A stretch of DNA of 64,000 nt, taken from assembly GCA_003251535.1 (NCBI GenBank), contig QKFD01000091.1, positions 1 to 64,000 on the forward strand. Reading direction: 5' to 3'. A program made the position numbers and the translations under genes. Every line of letters begins with the position of its first letter. The stretch's first letter is position 1. This document shows, piece by piece, positions 52,031 to 60,782 of the stretch. The notes beneath the pieces are model-generated. The model did not search any database. It worked only from the letters and a program-made list of their open reading frames with translations, and had not been told where the DNA came from. This stretch comes from Chromatiales bacterium (lineage in GTDB: Bacteria > Pseudomonadota > Gammaproteobacteria > Thiohalomonadales > Thiohalomonadaceae).

Positions 52031-54862
52031 TCAAAGGGTACGCTGGACCTGGATCCGCTCGTAGACCTCGATCTGGTCACCGACTCGGACGTCGTTGTAG
52101 TTCTTCACACCGATGCCGCACTCGAAGCCCTGCTTGACCTCGGCGACGTCATCTTTGAAGCGACGCAGCGACTCCAACTCCCCTTCGTAAATAACCACAT
52201 TCTCCCGCAGGACGCGGATGGGGTTGCTGCGCTTGACCACACCATCCACCACCATACAGCCGGCCACTGCGCCAAACTTGGGGGAACGGAAGACATCGCG
52301 CACCTCGGCCAGACCGATGATCTGCTCCTTGAACTCAGGAGCGAGCATCCCGGTCATCGCCTTCTTCACCTCATCCAGCAGCTCATAGATGATGGAGTAG
52401 TAGTGGAGGTCCACCCCCTGCTCCTCTACCAGCCGCTTGGCGCCACCGTCGGCACGGACGTTGAAGCCCAGGATGATGGCGTTGGAGGCGATGGCGAGGT
52501 TGACATCCGACTCGCTGATCCCACCCACGCCGCTGGCGACGATACGCACCTTCACCTCATCGGTGGAGAGCTTGGTGAGGGCATCGCAGATCGCCTCGGT
52601 GGAGCCTTGGACATCGGCCTTGAGCAGGATGTTGAGGGTATTGACCTGCCCCTCCTGCATCTGGGAGAAGACATCCTCCAGCTTCGCCTGCTGCTGCTTG
52701 GCCAACTTGACGTCGCGGAATTTGCCTTGGCGGAACAGGGCCACCTCACGCGCCTTGCGCTCGTCGGCCACCACCACCGCCTGATCACCGGCGGCAGGGG
52801 TACCCGAGAGCCCCAAGACCTCCACGGGAATGGAGGGACCGGCCTCATCCACCGGCAGGCCATTTTCGTCAAGCAGTGCGCGCACGCGGCCAAACTCGTG
52901 GCCACACAGCAGCATATCGCCCTTGCGCAACGTACCCCGCTGCACCAGGACCGAGGCGACGGCACCGCGCCCCTTGTCGAGCCGCGATTCGAGCACCACG
53001 CCCTGGGCGCGCCCCTCGGCCGGCGAGGTCAGCTCCAACACCTCGGCCTGCACCAGGATGGAGTCGAGCAGGACATCAACACCGGTCCCCACCTTGGCAG
53101 AGACATGGACAAAGATGTTGTCACCGCCCCAATCCTCCGGGATCACCCCGAGCTGAGACAGCTCGTTCTTGACCCGATCCAGATCCGCCTCAGGCTTATC
53201 GATCTTGTTGACCGCCACGATGAGGGGCACCTCAGCCGCCTTGGCGTGCTGTACCGCCTCTTTGGTCTGCGGCATAACGCCATCATCGGCAGCGACCACC
53301 AGCACCACGATATCGGTCACCTCGGCACCACGGGCGCGCATGGAGGTGAAGGCGGCGTGGCCCGGGGTGTCGAGGAAGGTGATCATCCCGCGATCGGTCT
53401 CGACGTGGTAGGCGCCGATATGCTGGGTGATACCACCCGCTTCACCGGCGGCCACCCGGGTGCGCCGAATGTAGTCGAGCAGCGAGGTCTTACCATGGTC
53501 AACGTGGCCCATGATGGTGACCACTGGTGCCCGCGGCAGCTCCTCCACCCCGATCTCGGCGGCCATCACCTCCTCTTCCAGGGCATTCTCCCGCAGCAGG
53601 GTCGCCTTATGACCCATCTCCTCAACCACAATGGCTGCGGTCTCTTGGTCGAGCACCTGGTTGATGGTAACCATGGAGCCCATCTTCATGAGCGCCTTGA
53701 TCACCTCAGCGGCCTTGATCGACATCTTGTTGGCCAGATCGCCAACGGTGATCGTCTCGGGCAGCGCCACCTCGCGCACGATGGGCGCCGTGGGCTTCTC
53801 AAAGGCGTGCCGCCCGCCGGTCGCACCCGGCCGACCCCGCGCCGCTGCTGGCGCCCCAGTGGTCCGCTTTTTCCGCCGCCCACCCTTGCCGGCGGCGACG
53901 TGCAACTCTTCCCGATCCGAGCGGTCGTCCTCCCAACTGCGTCCAGTGGTGTTCCCGCTGCCACCACCACCACCACCACTGCCGCCGCCACCCGCACGGC
54001 GTTGACCGGTGGAGGCCTTCTTATTGTCTACCTTGCCCCCTGGACGACGGGCGCTGTCATCATCCCGCCGCCGTGTATCATCGCCACCACCACCCGGCCG
54101 CGCTTGGGTAGCGCCTGGACGGGCAGGGGTAGAGGCGGGGCGGGCACCGGGAGCGGGGCGCGCACCAGGGGCCGGACGGGCACCGGTGGTCTGTGGGCGG
54201 CTCGGGGCATTGCCGGTAGGACGTGCCGGGCGACTGGGAGCGGCGCTGGGCGCCTGCTCACGCGGGGCACTGACCTCTGCGCTTTGGCGACGGCTCGTCT
54301 CCTCTTTGCGCGCCGCCTCTTCGGCCTTGCGACGCGCCTCCTCCTCTTCGGCCACCTTACGGCGTTCGGCCTCCTCGGCTAGGCGACGCGCCTCGGCTTC
54401 AGCCTCGGCGGCGGCCTGTTGTGCCGCCACTTCAGCTTGCCGCTGGGCCTCTTCGTCCGCCCGGCGCTGGGCCTCCTCCTGCATCTGCAACTCCAGGCGA
54501 TCGGCAACTTCCTGATCCCGACGCCGGGTATCCTCTTCAGTAGTCGGTGCGCTGCGCTTGACGTAGGTTCGCTTTTTACGGACTTCCACCGTCACGGTCT
54601 TGCCCTTACCGGCTATCCCGGTCATCTGCCGCAATTCGCTAGTGGAGCGCCGTTTGAGGGTGATCTTGGTCGGCCCTCCCTCGGTACTCTCCCCCTCACC
54701 ATGCTGGCGCCGCAGGTAGTTGAGCAGCTTCTCCTTACCTTCGTCGCCAATGCGGTCATCGGCGCCGGAGACCGTGATCCCCGCCTCCCCCAACTGCGTC
54801 AGCAGTCGGTCCAGGGGTACGCCGATCGCTTCGGAAAACTCTTTGACGGTCACTTCTGTCAT
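52031..54862 (-). CDS. infB: translation initiation factor IF-2
   Basis: GTPase that brings initiator tRNA to the 30S subunit. It has 943 residues. The N-terminal IF2_N domains are [29 protein letters not shown] and, later, [24 protein letters not shown] long charged linker (about 120-330) includes Glu/Ala/Arg-rich helix and a Pro/Gly/Arg-rich part with a near-tandem GARPAP repeat. The G domain has [20 protein letters not shown] and NKIDKPEAD, followed by beta-barrel domains and the C-terminal fMet-binding domain. It lies 3 bp after nusA. Confidence 0.98.
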   Translation of the reverse strand: MTEVTVKEFSEAIGVPLDRLLTQLGEAGITVSGADDRIGDEGKEKLLNYLRRQHGEGESTEGGPTKITLKRRSTSELRQMTGIAGKGKTVTVEVRKKRTYVKRSAPTTEEDTRRRDQEVADRLELQMQEEAQRRADEEAQRQAEVAAQQAAAEAEAEARRLAEEAERRKVAEEEEARRKAEEAARKEETSRRQSAEVSAPREQAPSAAPSRPARPTGNAPSRPQTTGARPAPGARPAPGARPASTPARPGATQARPGGGGDDTRRRDDDSARRPGGKVDNKKASTGQRRAGGGGSGGGGGGSGNTTGRSWEDDRSDREELHVAAGKGGRRKKRTTGAPAAARGRPGATGGRHAFEKPTAPIVREVALPETITVGDLANKMSIKAAEVIKALMKMGSMVTINQVLDQETAAIVVEEMGHKATLLRENALEEEVMAAEIGVEELPRAPVVTIMGHVDHGKTSLLDYIRRTRVAAGEAGGITQHIGAYHVETDRGMITFLDTPGHAAFTSMRARGAEVTDIVVLVVAADDGVMPQTKEAVQHAKAAEVPLIVAVNKIDKPEADLDRVKNELSQLGVIPEDWGGDNIFVHVSAKVGTGVDVLLDSILVQAEVLELTSPAEGRAQGVVLESRLDKGRGAVASVLVQRGTLRKGDMLLCGHEFGRVRALLDENGLPVDEAGPSIPVEVLGLSGTPAAGDQAVVVADERKAREVALFRQGKFRDVKLAKQQQAKLEDVFSQMQEGQVNTLNILLKADVQGSTEAICDALTKLSTDEVKVRIVASGVGGISESDVNLAIASNAIILGFNVRADGGAKRLVEEQGVDLHYYSIIYELLDEVKKAMTGMLAPEFKEQIIGLAEVRDVFRSPKFGAVAGCMVVDGVVKRSNPIRVLRENVVIYEGELESLRRFKDDVAEVKQGFECGIGVKNYNDVRVGDQIEVYERIQVQRTL

Positions 54863-54865
54863 GCT

Positions 54866-56380
54866 CTACTCCTGCTTCTCGGCACCCTCGTCGTCCGCAA
54901 ACCACGGCCGACGTGCAGTCATGATGAGTTGGGCGGCTCGCTCCTCGTCCATCCCGTCGATCTCCATTAGGTCGTCCACAGCCAATTCGGCCAGGTCATC
55001 CATGGAGGTGACGCCCTGCTCAGCAAGGGCGAAGGCCAGCTCGCGGTCCATTCCCTCCATACTCAGGAGGTCCTCTTTTGGGGCGGAACCGCCGTGCTCG
55101 GCGCTACTAATCTCGCGGGTGAGCAGTACATCTTTGGCGCGGGCCCGCAACTCCTCGACGATATCCTCGTCGAACTCTTCGATCTCCATCATCTCGGCCA
55201 CCGGCACATAGGCGACCTCTTCGATGCTGGAGAAGCCCTCCTGAACCAAGATGGCGGCGACCTCTTCATCGACATCCAACTGGTCCATGAATAGGCGCAT
55301 GACGGCATTGGCCTCGGCCTCGCTCTTCTCCTCCGCCTGACCCACGGTCATGACGTTGAGGTCCCAACCGGTCAGCTCGGAGGCGAGGCGGACATTCTGG
55401 CCGCCACGACCGATGGCCTGGGAGAGCTGCTCCTCGGAGACCGCCACATCCATCGCGTGGGAATCTTCATCCACCACGATGGACATCACATCGGCCGGCG
55501 ACATGGCGTTGATAACAAACTGGGCGGGGTTCTCATTCCAGAGAATGATATCGACCCGCTCGCCGTTCAGCTCATTGGTGACCGACTGGACGCGGGAACC
55601 ACGCATCCCAACACAGGCCCCAACCGGGTCGATGCGGGGATCTAAGGAACGGACGGCAATCTTGGCGCGCAACCCCGGGTCACGGGCGGCGGAGACGATC
55701 TCAATCAGCCCCTCACCCGCCTCGGGCACCTCAAGTTTGAACAGCTCGATCAGAAACTGCGGCAGCGTGCGGCTGACGAACAGCTGCGGCCCGCGAGGCT
55801 CTGGACGAACGTCATACAGCAGACCACGGACCCGATCACCAGGGCGCACCGCCTCACGGGCGATAAGGTGATCCCGAGGCACCAGGGCCTCGATGTTATT
55901 CCCCATGTCGAGGATGACGTTGCCGCGCTCGATGCGCTTGACCACGCCATTGATGAGCTCGCCCTTGCGGTGTTTAAACGCCTCCACCACCTGGATCCGC
56001 TCTGCCTCACGGACCTTCTGGACGATCACCTGTTTGGCGGTCTGAGCGGCAATGCGACCAAACGAGACCGACTCCATCGGCTCTTCGATGTAGTCACCCG
56101 GTTGAATGTCGGCGCTCTCTTCCCGCGCGGCACTCAGGGTAAATTGACGCAAGGGGCTATCGAGGGGTAAGCCGGCGGTGTCGTCCACCACCTCCCAACG
56201 ACGAAACGTATCGTAATCGCCAGTCCGACGGTCGATGGCCACCCGCACTTCGATGTCACCGCCATGCTTTTTCTTGGTAGCGGTCGCCAGCGCTGCCTCG
56301 ATCGCCTCGAAGATGATCTCCTTATCGACACCCTTTTCATTGGAAACGGCGTCGACAACCATCAGGATCTCTTTATTCAT
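54866..56380 (-). CDS. nusA: transcription termination/antitermination factor NusA
   Basis: RNA polymerase-binding elongation factor with 504 residues. It has an N-terminal domain ([18 protein letters not shown]), an S1 domain (about 135-200, [26 protein letters not shown]), two KH domains (about 230-345, [28 protein letters not shown]) and two acidic C-terminal repeats (about 360-500). The Gln/Arg-specific E. coli-type C-terminus is present. It lies 56 bp after rimP and 3 bp before infB. Confidence 0.97.
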   Translation of the reverse strand: MNKEILMVVDAVSNEKGVDKEIIFEAIEAALATATKKKHGGDIEVRVAIDRRTGDYDTFRRWEVVDDTAGLPLDSPLRQFTLSAAREESADIQPGDYIEEPMESVSFGRIAAQTAKQVIVQKVREAERIQVVEAFKHRKGELINGVVKRIERGNVILDMGNNIEALVPRDHLIAREAVRPGDRVRGLLYDVRPEPRGPQLFVSRTLPQFLIELFKLEVPEAGEGLIEIVSAARDPGLRAKIAVRSLDPRIDPVGACVGMRGSRVQSVTNELNGERVDIILWNENPAQFVINAMSPADVMSIVVDEDSHAMDVAVSEEQLSQAIGRGGQNVRLASELTGWDLNVMTVGQAEEKSEAEANAVMRLFMDQLDVDEEVAAILVQEGFSSIEEVAYVPVAEMMEIEEFDEDIVEELRARAKDVLLTREISSAEHGGSAPKEDLLSMEGMDRELAFALAEQGVTSMDDLAELAVDDLMEIDGMDEERAAQLIMTARRPWFADDEGAEKQE

Positions 56381-56436
56381 ACCCGCCTCAACTCGCCTCC
56401 AGCATCTCTCCGGCTACCCCGAGCAACCCCTCTGGG

Positions 56437-56892
56437 CTACCACTTGGGTACCAGGCGCGCGCGCTCTATATCGCTCAGCGGTAACACCCGCTCTTCGCCA
56501 TCGACTTCGATAACCACCTCGCCTTCCCTGACGCTGAGCAAGGTCCCTTTGAAATTCCTCCGCCCAGCGATGGGACGGTGCAATTTGGCCTTGATCTCTT
56601 CGCCGACGACCCGCTCATAGTGCGCTGCAGTAAAGAGCGGCCGGTCGAGTCCGGGCGAGGAGACCTCAAGGGTGTAGTGGCCCTGGACGGGGTCCTCAAC
56701 ATCCAGCACCGCACTCACCTGCCGACTCACCCGCTCGCAGTCATCCACACCGATCCCATCGGGTTTATCGATGTAGATCCGCACCACAGGGTGGTGGGTA
56801 CCGCTGACATACTCGATGCCGATCAACTCATAACCGAGTCCAGTGATGCTCGGTTCGAGAAACGTCGTCAATCGCTGTTCGATCGGGCCCAT
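56437..56892 (-). CDS. rimP: ribosome maturation factor RimP
   Basis: 30S assembly factor with 151 residues from the ATG at 56892 (MGPIEQRLTTFLEPSITGLGYELIGIEYV). The block VRIYIDKPDGIGVDDCERVSRQVSAVLDVEDPVQGHYTLEVSSPGLDRPL is highly conserved in the family, and the C-terminal SH3-like domain follows. AAGGAT lies just before the ATG; a TTG at 56910 would fall inside the terminator T-run and is unlikely. It is the first protein gene of the operon downstream of initiator tRNA. Confidence 0.95.
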   Translation of the reverse strand: MGPIEQRLTTFLEPSITGLGYELIGIEYVSGTHHPVVRIYIDKPDGIGVDDCERVSRQVSAVLDVEDPVQGHYTLEVSSPGLDRPLFTAAHYERVVGEEIKAKLHRPIAGRRNFKGTLLSVREGEVVIEVDGEERVLPLSDIERARLVPKW

Positions 56893-56904
56893 AGGATCCT
56901 TCAG

Positions 56905-56930
56905 AAACAAAAAATGGGCCTACGGCCCAC
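56905..56930 (-). terminator. terminator/attenuator-like hairpin directly upstream of rimP
   Basis: On the minus strand GTGGGCC-GTA-GGCCCA is followed by TTTTTTGTTTCTG and, 9 nt later, by the rimP ribosome-binding site. The stem is 6-7 bp with a 3-nt loop and a true T-tract. Its position 15-40 nt before the start codon suggests conditional readthrough (attenuation or NusA-dependent control) rather than plain termination. The 56931-57072 leader upstream of it has GC-rich repeats but no ORF or clear promoter that I can support. Confidence 0.7.
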
Positions 56931-57072
56931 TTCGACATTCACCCTTCGGTCTCTCGCGCGCAGCAGCGCAGCGAGTATTCCGCATCGCCCGCCCCAGCGG
57001 ACGATGACCAAGTGGTTACTGGGTCGACATGGTCATCTGCATCCGTTACAAGCGGCCGTCGATGCGGCCAAT

Positions 57073-57092
57073 AAAAAACCCCGATTCCGGGG
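57073..57092 (-). terminator. intrinsic terminator in the metY-rimP leader
   Basis: CCCCG (57079-57083) and CGGGG (57088-57092) with a 4-nt loop are followed on the minus strand by TTTTTTATT. It is the second of three terminator-like hairpins between the tRNA and rimP. Confidence 0.7.
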
Positions 57093-57188
57093 CGACCGTT
57101 AAACACAGCAGCTCAACCGGGCATCCCCAGTTCAGGGCCGCGATTTTATCGGACCCCACTGCCCATCGCAAGTTTGACGCCCGAAACG

Positions 57189-57221
57189 AAAAAAGGCGGG
57201 TTTTGACGACCCGCCTTTTTT
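57189..57221. terminator. bidirectional intrinsic terminator after the initiator tRNA gene
   Basis: GGCGGGT (57195-57201) and ACCCGCC (57209-57215) form a 7-bp stem with a 7-nt loop, flanked by AAAAAA on the left and TTTTTT on the right, so either strand has a T-run. It lies 39 bp beyond the tRNA 3' end. Confidence 0.85.
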
Positions 57222-57259
57222 CCTATCCACCTGACCATCAGGTCAGGTGGCAGTGTGTT

Positions 57260-57336
<77 letters not shown>

Positions 57337-57349
57337 ATTGAGAAACGAG

Positions 57350-57378
57350 ATATTATAGATACTCGACTACCCTGTCAA
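57350..57378 (-). promoter_or_regulatory. sigma-70 promoter of the initiator tRNA gene
   Basis: On the minus strand TTGACA (57373-57378) is a perfect -35. It is followed by TAATAT after 17 nt (57350-57355), overlapping a TATAAT at 15 nt (57352-57357). The predicted start is only a few nt from the tRNA 5' end, leaving a very short leader. Confidence 0.85.
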
Positions 57379-57386
57379 GAATTTAT

Positions 57387-57695
57387 TTAGGCCCGGCGCC
57401 ACTCATAGCGCCAGAGGAAGCCGGGCAGCGCCAATACCAGGAACAGGCAGGCGGTAACGGCATAAAACTCCCACCCCTGCGGAAAGATCTCTCCATTGAG
57501 TTTCCGCTCCATGCCAAAGGCGATGCCGCCAACGACAAAGTAGAGGATCAGCCACTCCAACCAACGCCACCAGATCCGCTTCCCATTCGGGGAGCTGAGG
57601 ACCAACAGGCGGCGCTCGGAGAGCCAGGGCAGGTTGGCCGCCAGCAGGGCAACCCCAATGAGGGAATAGATGTAGGAGGCTAGTAATTCAGACAT
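57387..57695 (-). CDS. DUF2818 family membrane protein
   Basis: Inner-membrane protein of 102 residues from the ATG at 57695 with about three helices (8-25, 45-65 and 78-97). SYIYSLIGVALLAANLPWLSERRLL and LPGFLWRYEWRR are typical of the DUF2818 family, which is repeatedly found just after nuoN in proteobacteria. Its role, possibly in complex I assembly, is not established. It is the last gene of the nuo cluster, 83 bp after nuoN. Confidence 0.85.
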   Translation of the reverse strand: MSELLASYIYSLIGVALLAANLPWLSERRLLVLSSPNGKRIWWRWLEWLILYFVVGGIAFGMERKLNGEIFPQGWEFYAVTACLFLVLALPGFLWRYEWRRA

Positions 57696-57778
57696 GCCGC
57701 TTATGACTCTGCACCAACCACGAGGTTCCCGGCCCCGAGGGCCGGGCGTGGGCATTGTCCGTCAGCCGGGGAGTGACT

Positions 57779-59218
57779 TCAACCCGGGATGGCGGCGGCG
57801 CAGAGCGCCATCAACCAGCTGGGGAAGAGACCAAGCGCTAGGACGGCCAGGCCATTGGCAGAGAGTAACCAATGTTGATCGGCCGGCGGTGCGATGGGGG
57901 TATCCACCTCTGGTGCATCGAAGTAGGCCACCTTGACCACCCGCAGGTAGTAGAAGGCGCCGATGACCGAGAAGACCACCGCAACGATAGCGAGCCAAAC
58001 CATATCCACCTGTACCACCGCCTGAATCACCGCCAGCTTGGCCCAGAAGCCAAGGAACGGCGGGACACCTGCCATGGAGAAGAAGAGCATCAGAACCATC
58101 AAGGCCAGCCAAGGATTCCGGCTGTGGAGCCCTCTGTAGTCGTTGATCTGATCGGCCTCAAAGCCACTGCGGCTCATGATGAGGATGAGACCAAACCCGC
58201 CCAGGGTCATGAGGAGATAGGTGAGCGAGTAGAAGAGGGCCGAAGAGTAGCCACTCCCGTTGGCCGCCACCACACCCATGAGGAGGAAGCCGATGTGGGA
58301 GATACCGGAGTAGGCCAACAGCCGCTTCAGGTTGGTCTGCGCGATAGCCACCACATTGCCGAGTGCCATGGAGAGCACCGCCAAGAGGGCCAACACGCTG
58401 CTCCACTCCTCTGCCAGGCCCCCCAAACCATCCACCAACAGCCGCATCAACATGGCAAAGGCGGCCAACTTGGGGGCAGAGCTAACAAAGACGACGACGG
58501 CGGTAGGGGCGCCGTGATAGACGTCCGGGATCCACATATGGAAGGGCACGGCCCCCAACTTGAAGGCGACCCCGATCAACAGAAAGAGCAGCCCAAAGGA
58601 GAGCACCACACCATATTCGGAGCTGGCCGAGATGGCGGTGCGGATCTCGCTGAGATCGAGTGAGCCGGTCACGCCGTAGACCATCGACATGCCGTAGAGC
58701 AGCATGGCGGAGGCCATCGCCCCCAACACGAAATATTTCATCGCCGCCTCAGAGGCGACCCCGTTATCACGCTGGAACCCCACCATGGCGTAGAGCGCCA
58801 GGGACATCAACTCCAAGCCAAGATAGAGGGTGAGCAGGCTGTGGGCCGAGATCAGCACCATCATGCCGAGCACGGCAAACAGCGCCAGGACAAAAAACTC
58901 GCCCTTATAGATATTGCGCGCCTGGAGATAGGCCTTGCCGTAGAGGAAGACGGCAAAGGTGGCGATGTAGACCGACACCTTTAGCAGGTTGGCCAGCGGA
59001 TCGGTCACAAAGGTCCCGGAGAAGGTGACGACCGTCCCTTCGCCAGTCAGCGCCAAGGTGAGCAGGAGCGCCACCACCAGCGTGGCCTGGGCCAGCAGAT
59101 AGGTGACGTTGCGCGCCCGTTCGCTGAGGAATGGGTCGAGCAGCAGGATTACAGAGGCCATGCCGAGTACGAACATCTCGGGGACGGCGGGCAGGAAGTT
59201 GGGCATTACGAAACTCAT
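57779..59218 (-). CDS. nuoN: NADH-quinone oxidoreductase subunit N
   Basis: Antiporter-like proton-pumping subunit of complex I with 479 residues and about 14 helices. Blocks such as LGLELMSLALYAMVGFQRDN (conserved Glu), AFKLGAVPFHMWIPDVYHGAPTAV (conserved Lys) and NVVAIAQTNLKRLLAYSGISHIGFLLMG (broken-helix Lys) identify NuoN. It lies 15 bp after nuoM. Confidence 0.97.
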   Translation of the reverse strand: MSFVMPNFLPAVPEMFVLGMASVILLLDPFLSERARNVTYLLAQATLVVALLLTLALTGEGTVVTFSGTFVTDPLANLLKVSVYIATFAVFLYGKAYLQARNIYKGEFFVLALFAVLGMMVLISAHSLLTLYLGLELMSLALYAMVGFQRDNGVASEAAMKYFVLGAMASAMLLYGMSMVYGVTGSLDLSEIRTAISASSEYGVVLSFGLLFLLIGVAFKLGAVPFHMWIPDVYHGAPTAVVVFVSSAPKLAAFAMLMRLLVDGLGGLAEEWSSVLALLAVLSMALGNVVAIAQTNLKRLLAYSGISHIGFLLMGVVAANGSGYSSALFYSLTYLLMTLGGFGLILIMSRSGFEADQINDYRGLHSRNPWLALMVLMLFFSMAGVPPFLGFWAKLAVIQAVVQVDMVWLAIVAVVFSVIGAFYYLRVVKVAYFDAPEVDTPIAPPADQHWLLSANGLAVLALGLFPSWLMALCAAAIPG

Positions 59219-59233
59219 GGTCCGTCCCCTAAA

Positions 59234-60751
59234 TCACAGCAGCTTTGAGGTGGTCACCTGGGTCAGGAGGTGCTCCACCGTTGAATGCATCACCTCCACC
59301 AGTGGTGCCGGATGGATACCCAGCCAGAGCACCGCAACCGCCAGTACCCCAAGGACCAAGAACTCCCGGGCGTTGATGTCGGTCAGTGCAGCGACATGCT
59401 CATGCGTCACCTTACCGAAGATGACCCGCTTGACCATCCAGAGGGTGTAGGCAGCGCCCAGGATAAGGGTCAAGGCGGCGAAGAAGGCGTACCAGAAGTT
59501 GGCCTTGAAGGTCGCCAGAATCACCATGAACTCGCCGACAAAACCCGAGGTGCCCGGCAGACCGGCGTTGGCCATGGCGAACAGCACCATGAAGGCACCG
59601 AAGGTGGGCATGGCATTCACAACGCCGCCATATTGGGAGATCTCGCGGCTATGCACCCGATCGTAGAGCACCCCAACACAGAGGAACATGGCACCAGAGA
59701 CCAGGCCGTGGGAGACCATCTGTACCATGGCGCCCTCGATCCCCATGCCGGCCCCTTGCAAACTGCCCCGCTGGGCGATGGCAAAGACGATGAAGAAGCC
59801 GAGGGTGACAAAGCCCATGTGGGAGATAGAGGAGTAGGCGATCAACTTCTTCATGTCGCTCTGTGCCAGCGCCACGAAGCCGATGTAGACCACCGCAATG
59901 AGCGACAGCAGGATCATCAGCCAATCGAGGGCGTGGCTGGCATCCGGCGTAATGGGCAGCGAGAAGCGCAGGAAGCCATAGCCACCCAGCTTGAGCATGA
60001 TGGCCGCCAGGACTACAGAACCGCCCGTGGGTGCCTCAACGTGGGCATCGGGCAACCAGGTGTGAACTGGCCACATCGGCACCTTAACGGCGAAGGCGAT
60101 GAGGAAGGCGAAGAAGATGAGGATCTGCGCATCGAGCCCAATCGGCACGTTATGGAAATCAAGGATGGAGAAGCTGCCCGCCTGGAAGTAGAGATAGATC
60201 AAGGCGACCAACATAAACACCGAACCGAAGAAGGTGTAGAGGAAGAACTTGATGGTGGCGTAGACCCGCCGCGGGCCACCCCAGATACCGATGACGATGA
60301 ACATCGGGATGAGGAGTGCCTCCCAGAAGACGTAGAAGAGCATCGCGTCTAGGGCGGCAAAGGCGCCGATCATCAACCCTTCCAGGATCAGGAAGGCCGC
60401 CATGTAGTAGGCCGGGCGGGTCTCAATCACCTCCCAACCGGCGATGATCACCAGTACCGTGATGAAGGTGGTGAGCACGATGAGTGGCATCGAGATGCCA
60501 TCCACCCCCAGGTGGTACTGGATACCAAACCGCTCGATCCAGGGGGTCAACTCCTGGAACTGCATCTGGGCGGTCCCGACATCAAAACCGGTATAGAGCG
60601 GAATGGAGAGTCCGAAGGTCACTAGGGCGGCGATCAACGCCACCACTTTTGCCTCCAGGGTGCTCTTCTCCCCTCCAAAGGCGAGCGTCAGAAGACCGCC
60701 CAGGATAGGGGTCCAGATCACCAGGCTCAGCAGTGGCAGTTCAGCAGACAT
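59234..60751 (-). CDS. nuoM: NADH-quinone oxidoreductase subunit M
   Basis: Antiporter-like subunit of complex I with 505 residues. YHLGVDGISMPLIVLTTFITVL and FYVFWEALLIPMFIVIGIWGG (conserved Glu), VPMWPVHTWLPDAHVEAPTGGSV, and ALAQSDMKKLIAYSSISHMGFVTLG (conserved Lys) are diagnostic. It lies between nuoL and nuoN on the minus strand. Confidence 0.97.
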   Translation of the reverse strand: MSAELPLLSLVIWTPILGGLLTLAFGGEKSTLEAKVVALIAALVTFGLSIPLYTGFDVGTAQMQFQELTPWIERFGIQYHLGVDGISMPLIVLTTFITVLVIIAGWEVIETRPAYYMAAFLILEGLMIGAFAALDAMLFYVFWEALLIPMFIVIGIWGGPRRVYATIKFFLYTFFGSVFMLVALIYLYFQAGSFSILDFHNVPIGLDAQILIFFAFLIAFAVKVPMWPVHTWLPDAHVEAPTGGSVVLAAIMLKLGGYGFLRFSLPITPDASHALDWLMILLSLIAVVYIGFVALAQSDMKKLIAYSSISHMGFVTLGFFIVFAIAQRGSLQGAGMGIEGAMVQMVSHGLVSGAMFLCVGVLYDRVHSREISQYGGVVNAMPTFGAFMVLFAMANAGLPGTSGFVGEFMVILATFKANFWYAFFAALTLILGAAYTLWMVKRVIFGKVTHEHVAALTDINAREFLVLGVLAVAVLWLGIHPAPLVEVMHSTVEHLLTQVTTSKLL

Positions 60752-60782
60752 CCGCGCAGTACCCGTCGCTTGTTGTTATCCG

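Noticed and set aside
52403-54382. 659-codon open frame on the plus strand opposite infB
   Set aside because: Antisense shadow of IF-2; low-complexity Gly/Thr/Arg translation without recognisable motifs.
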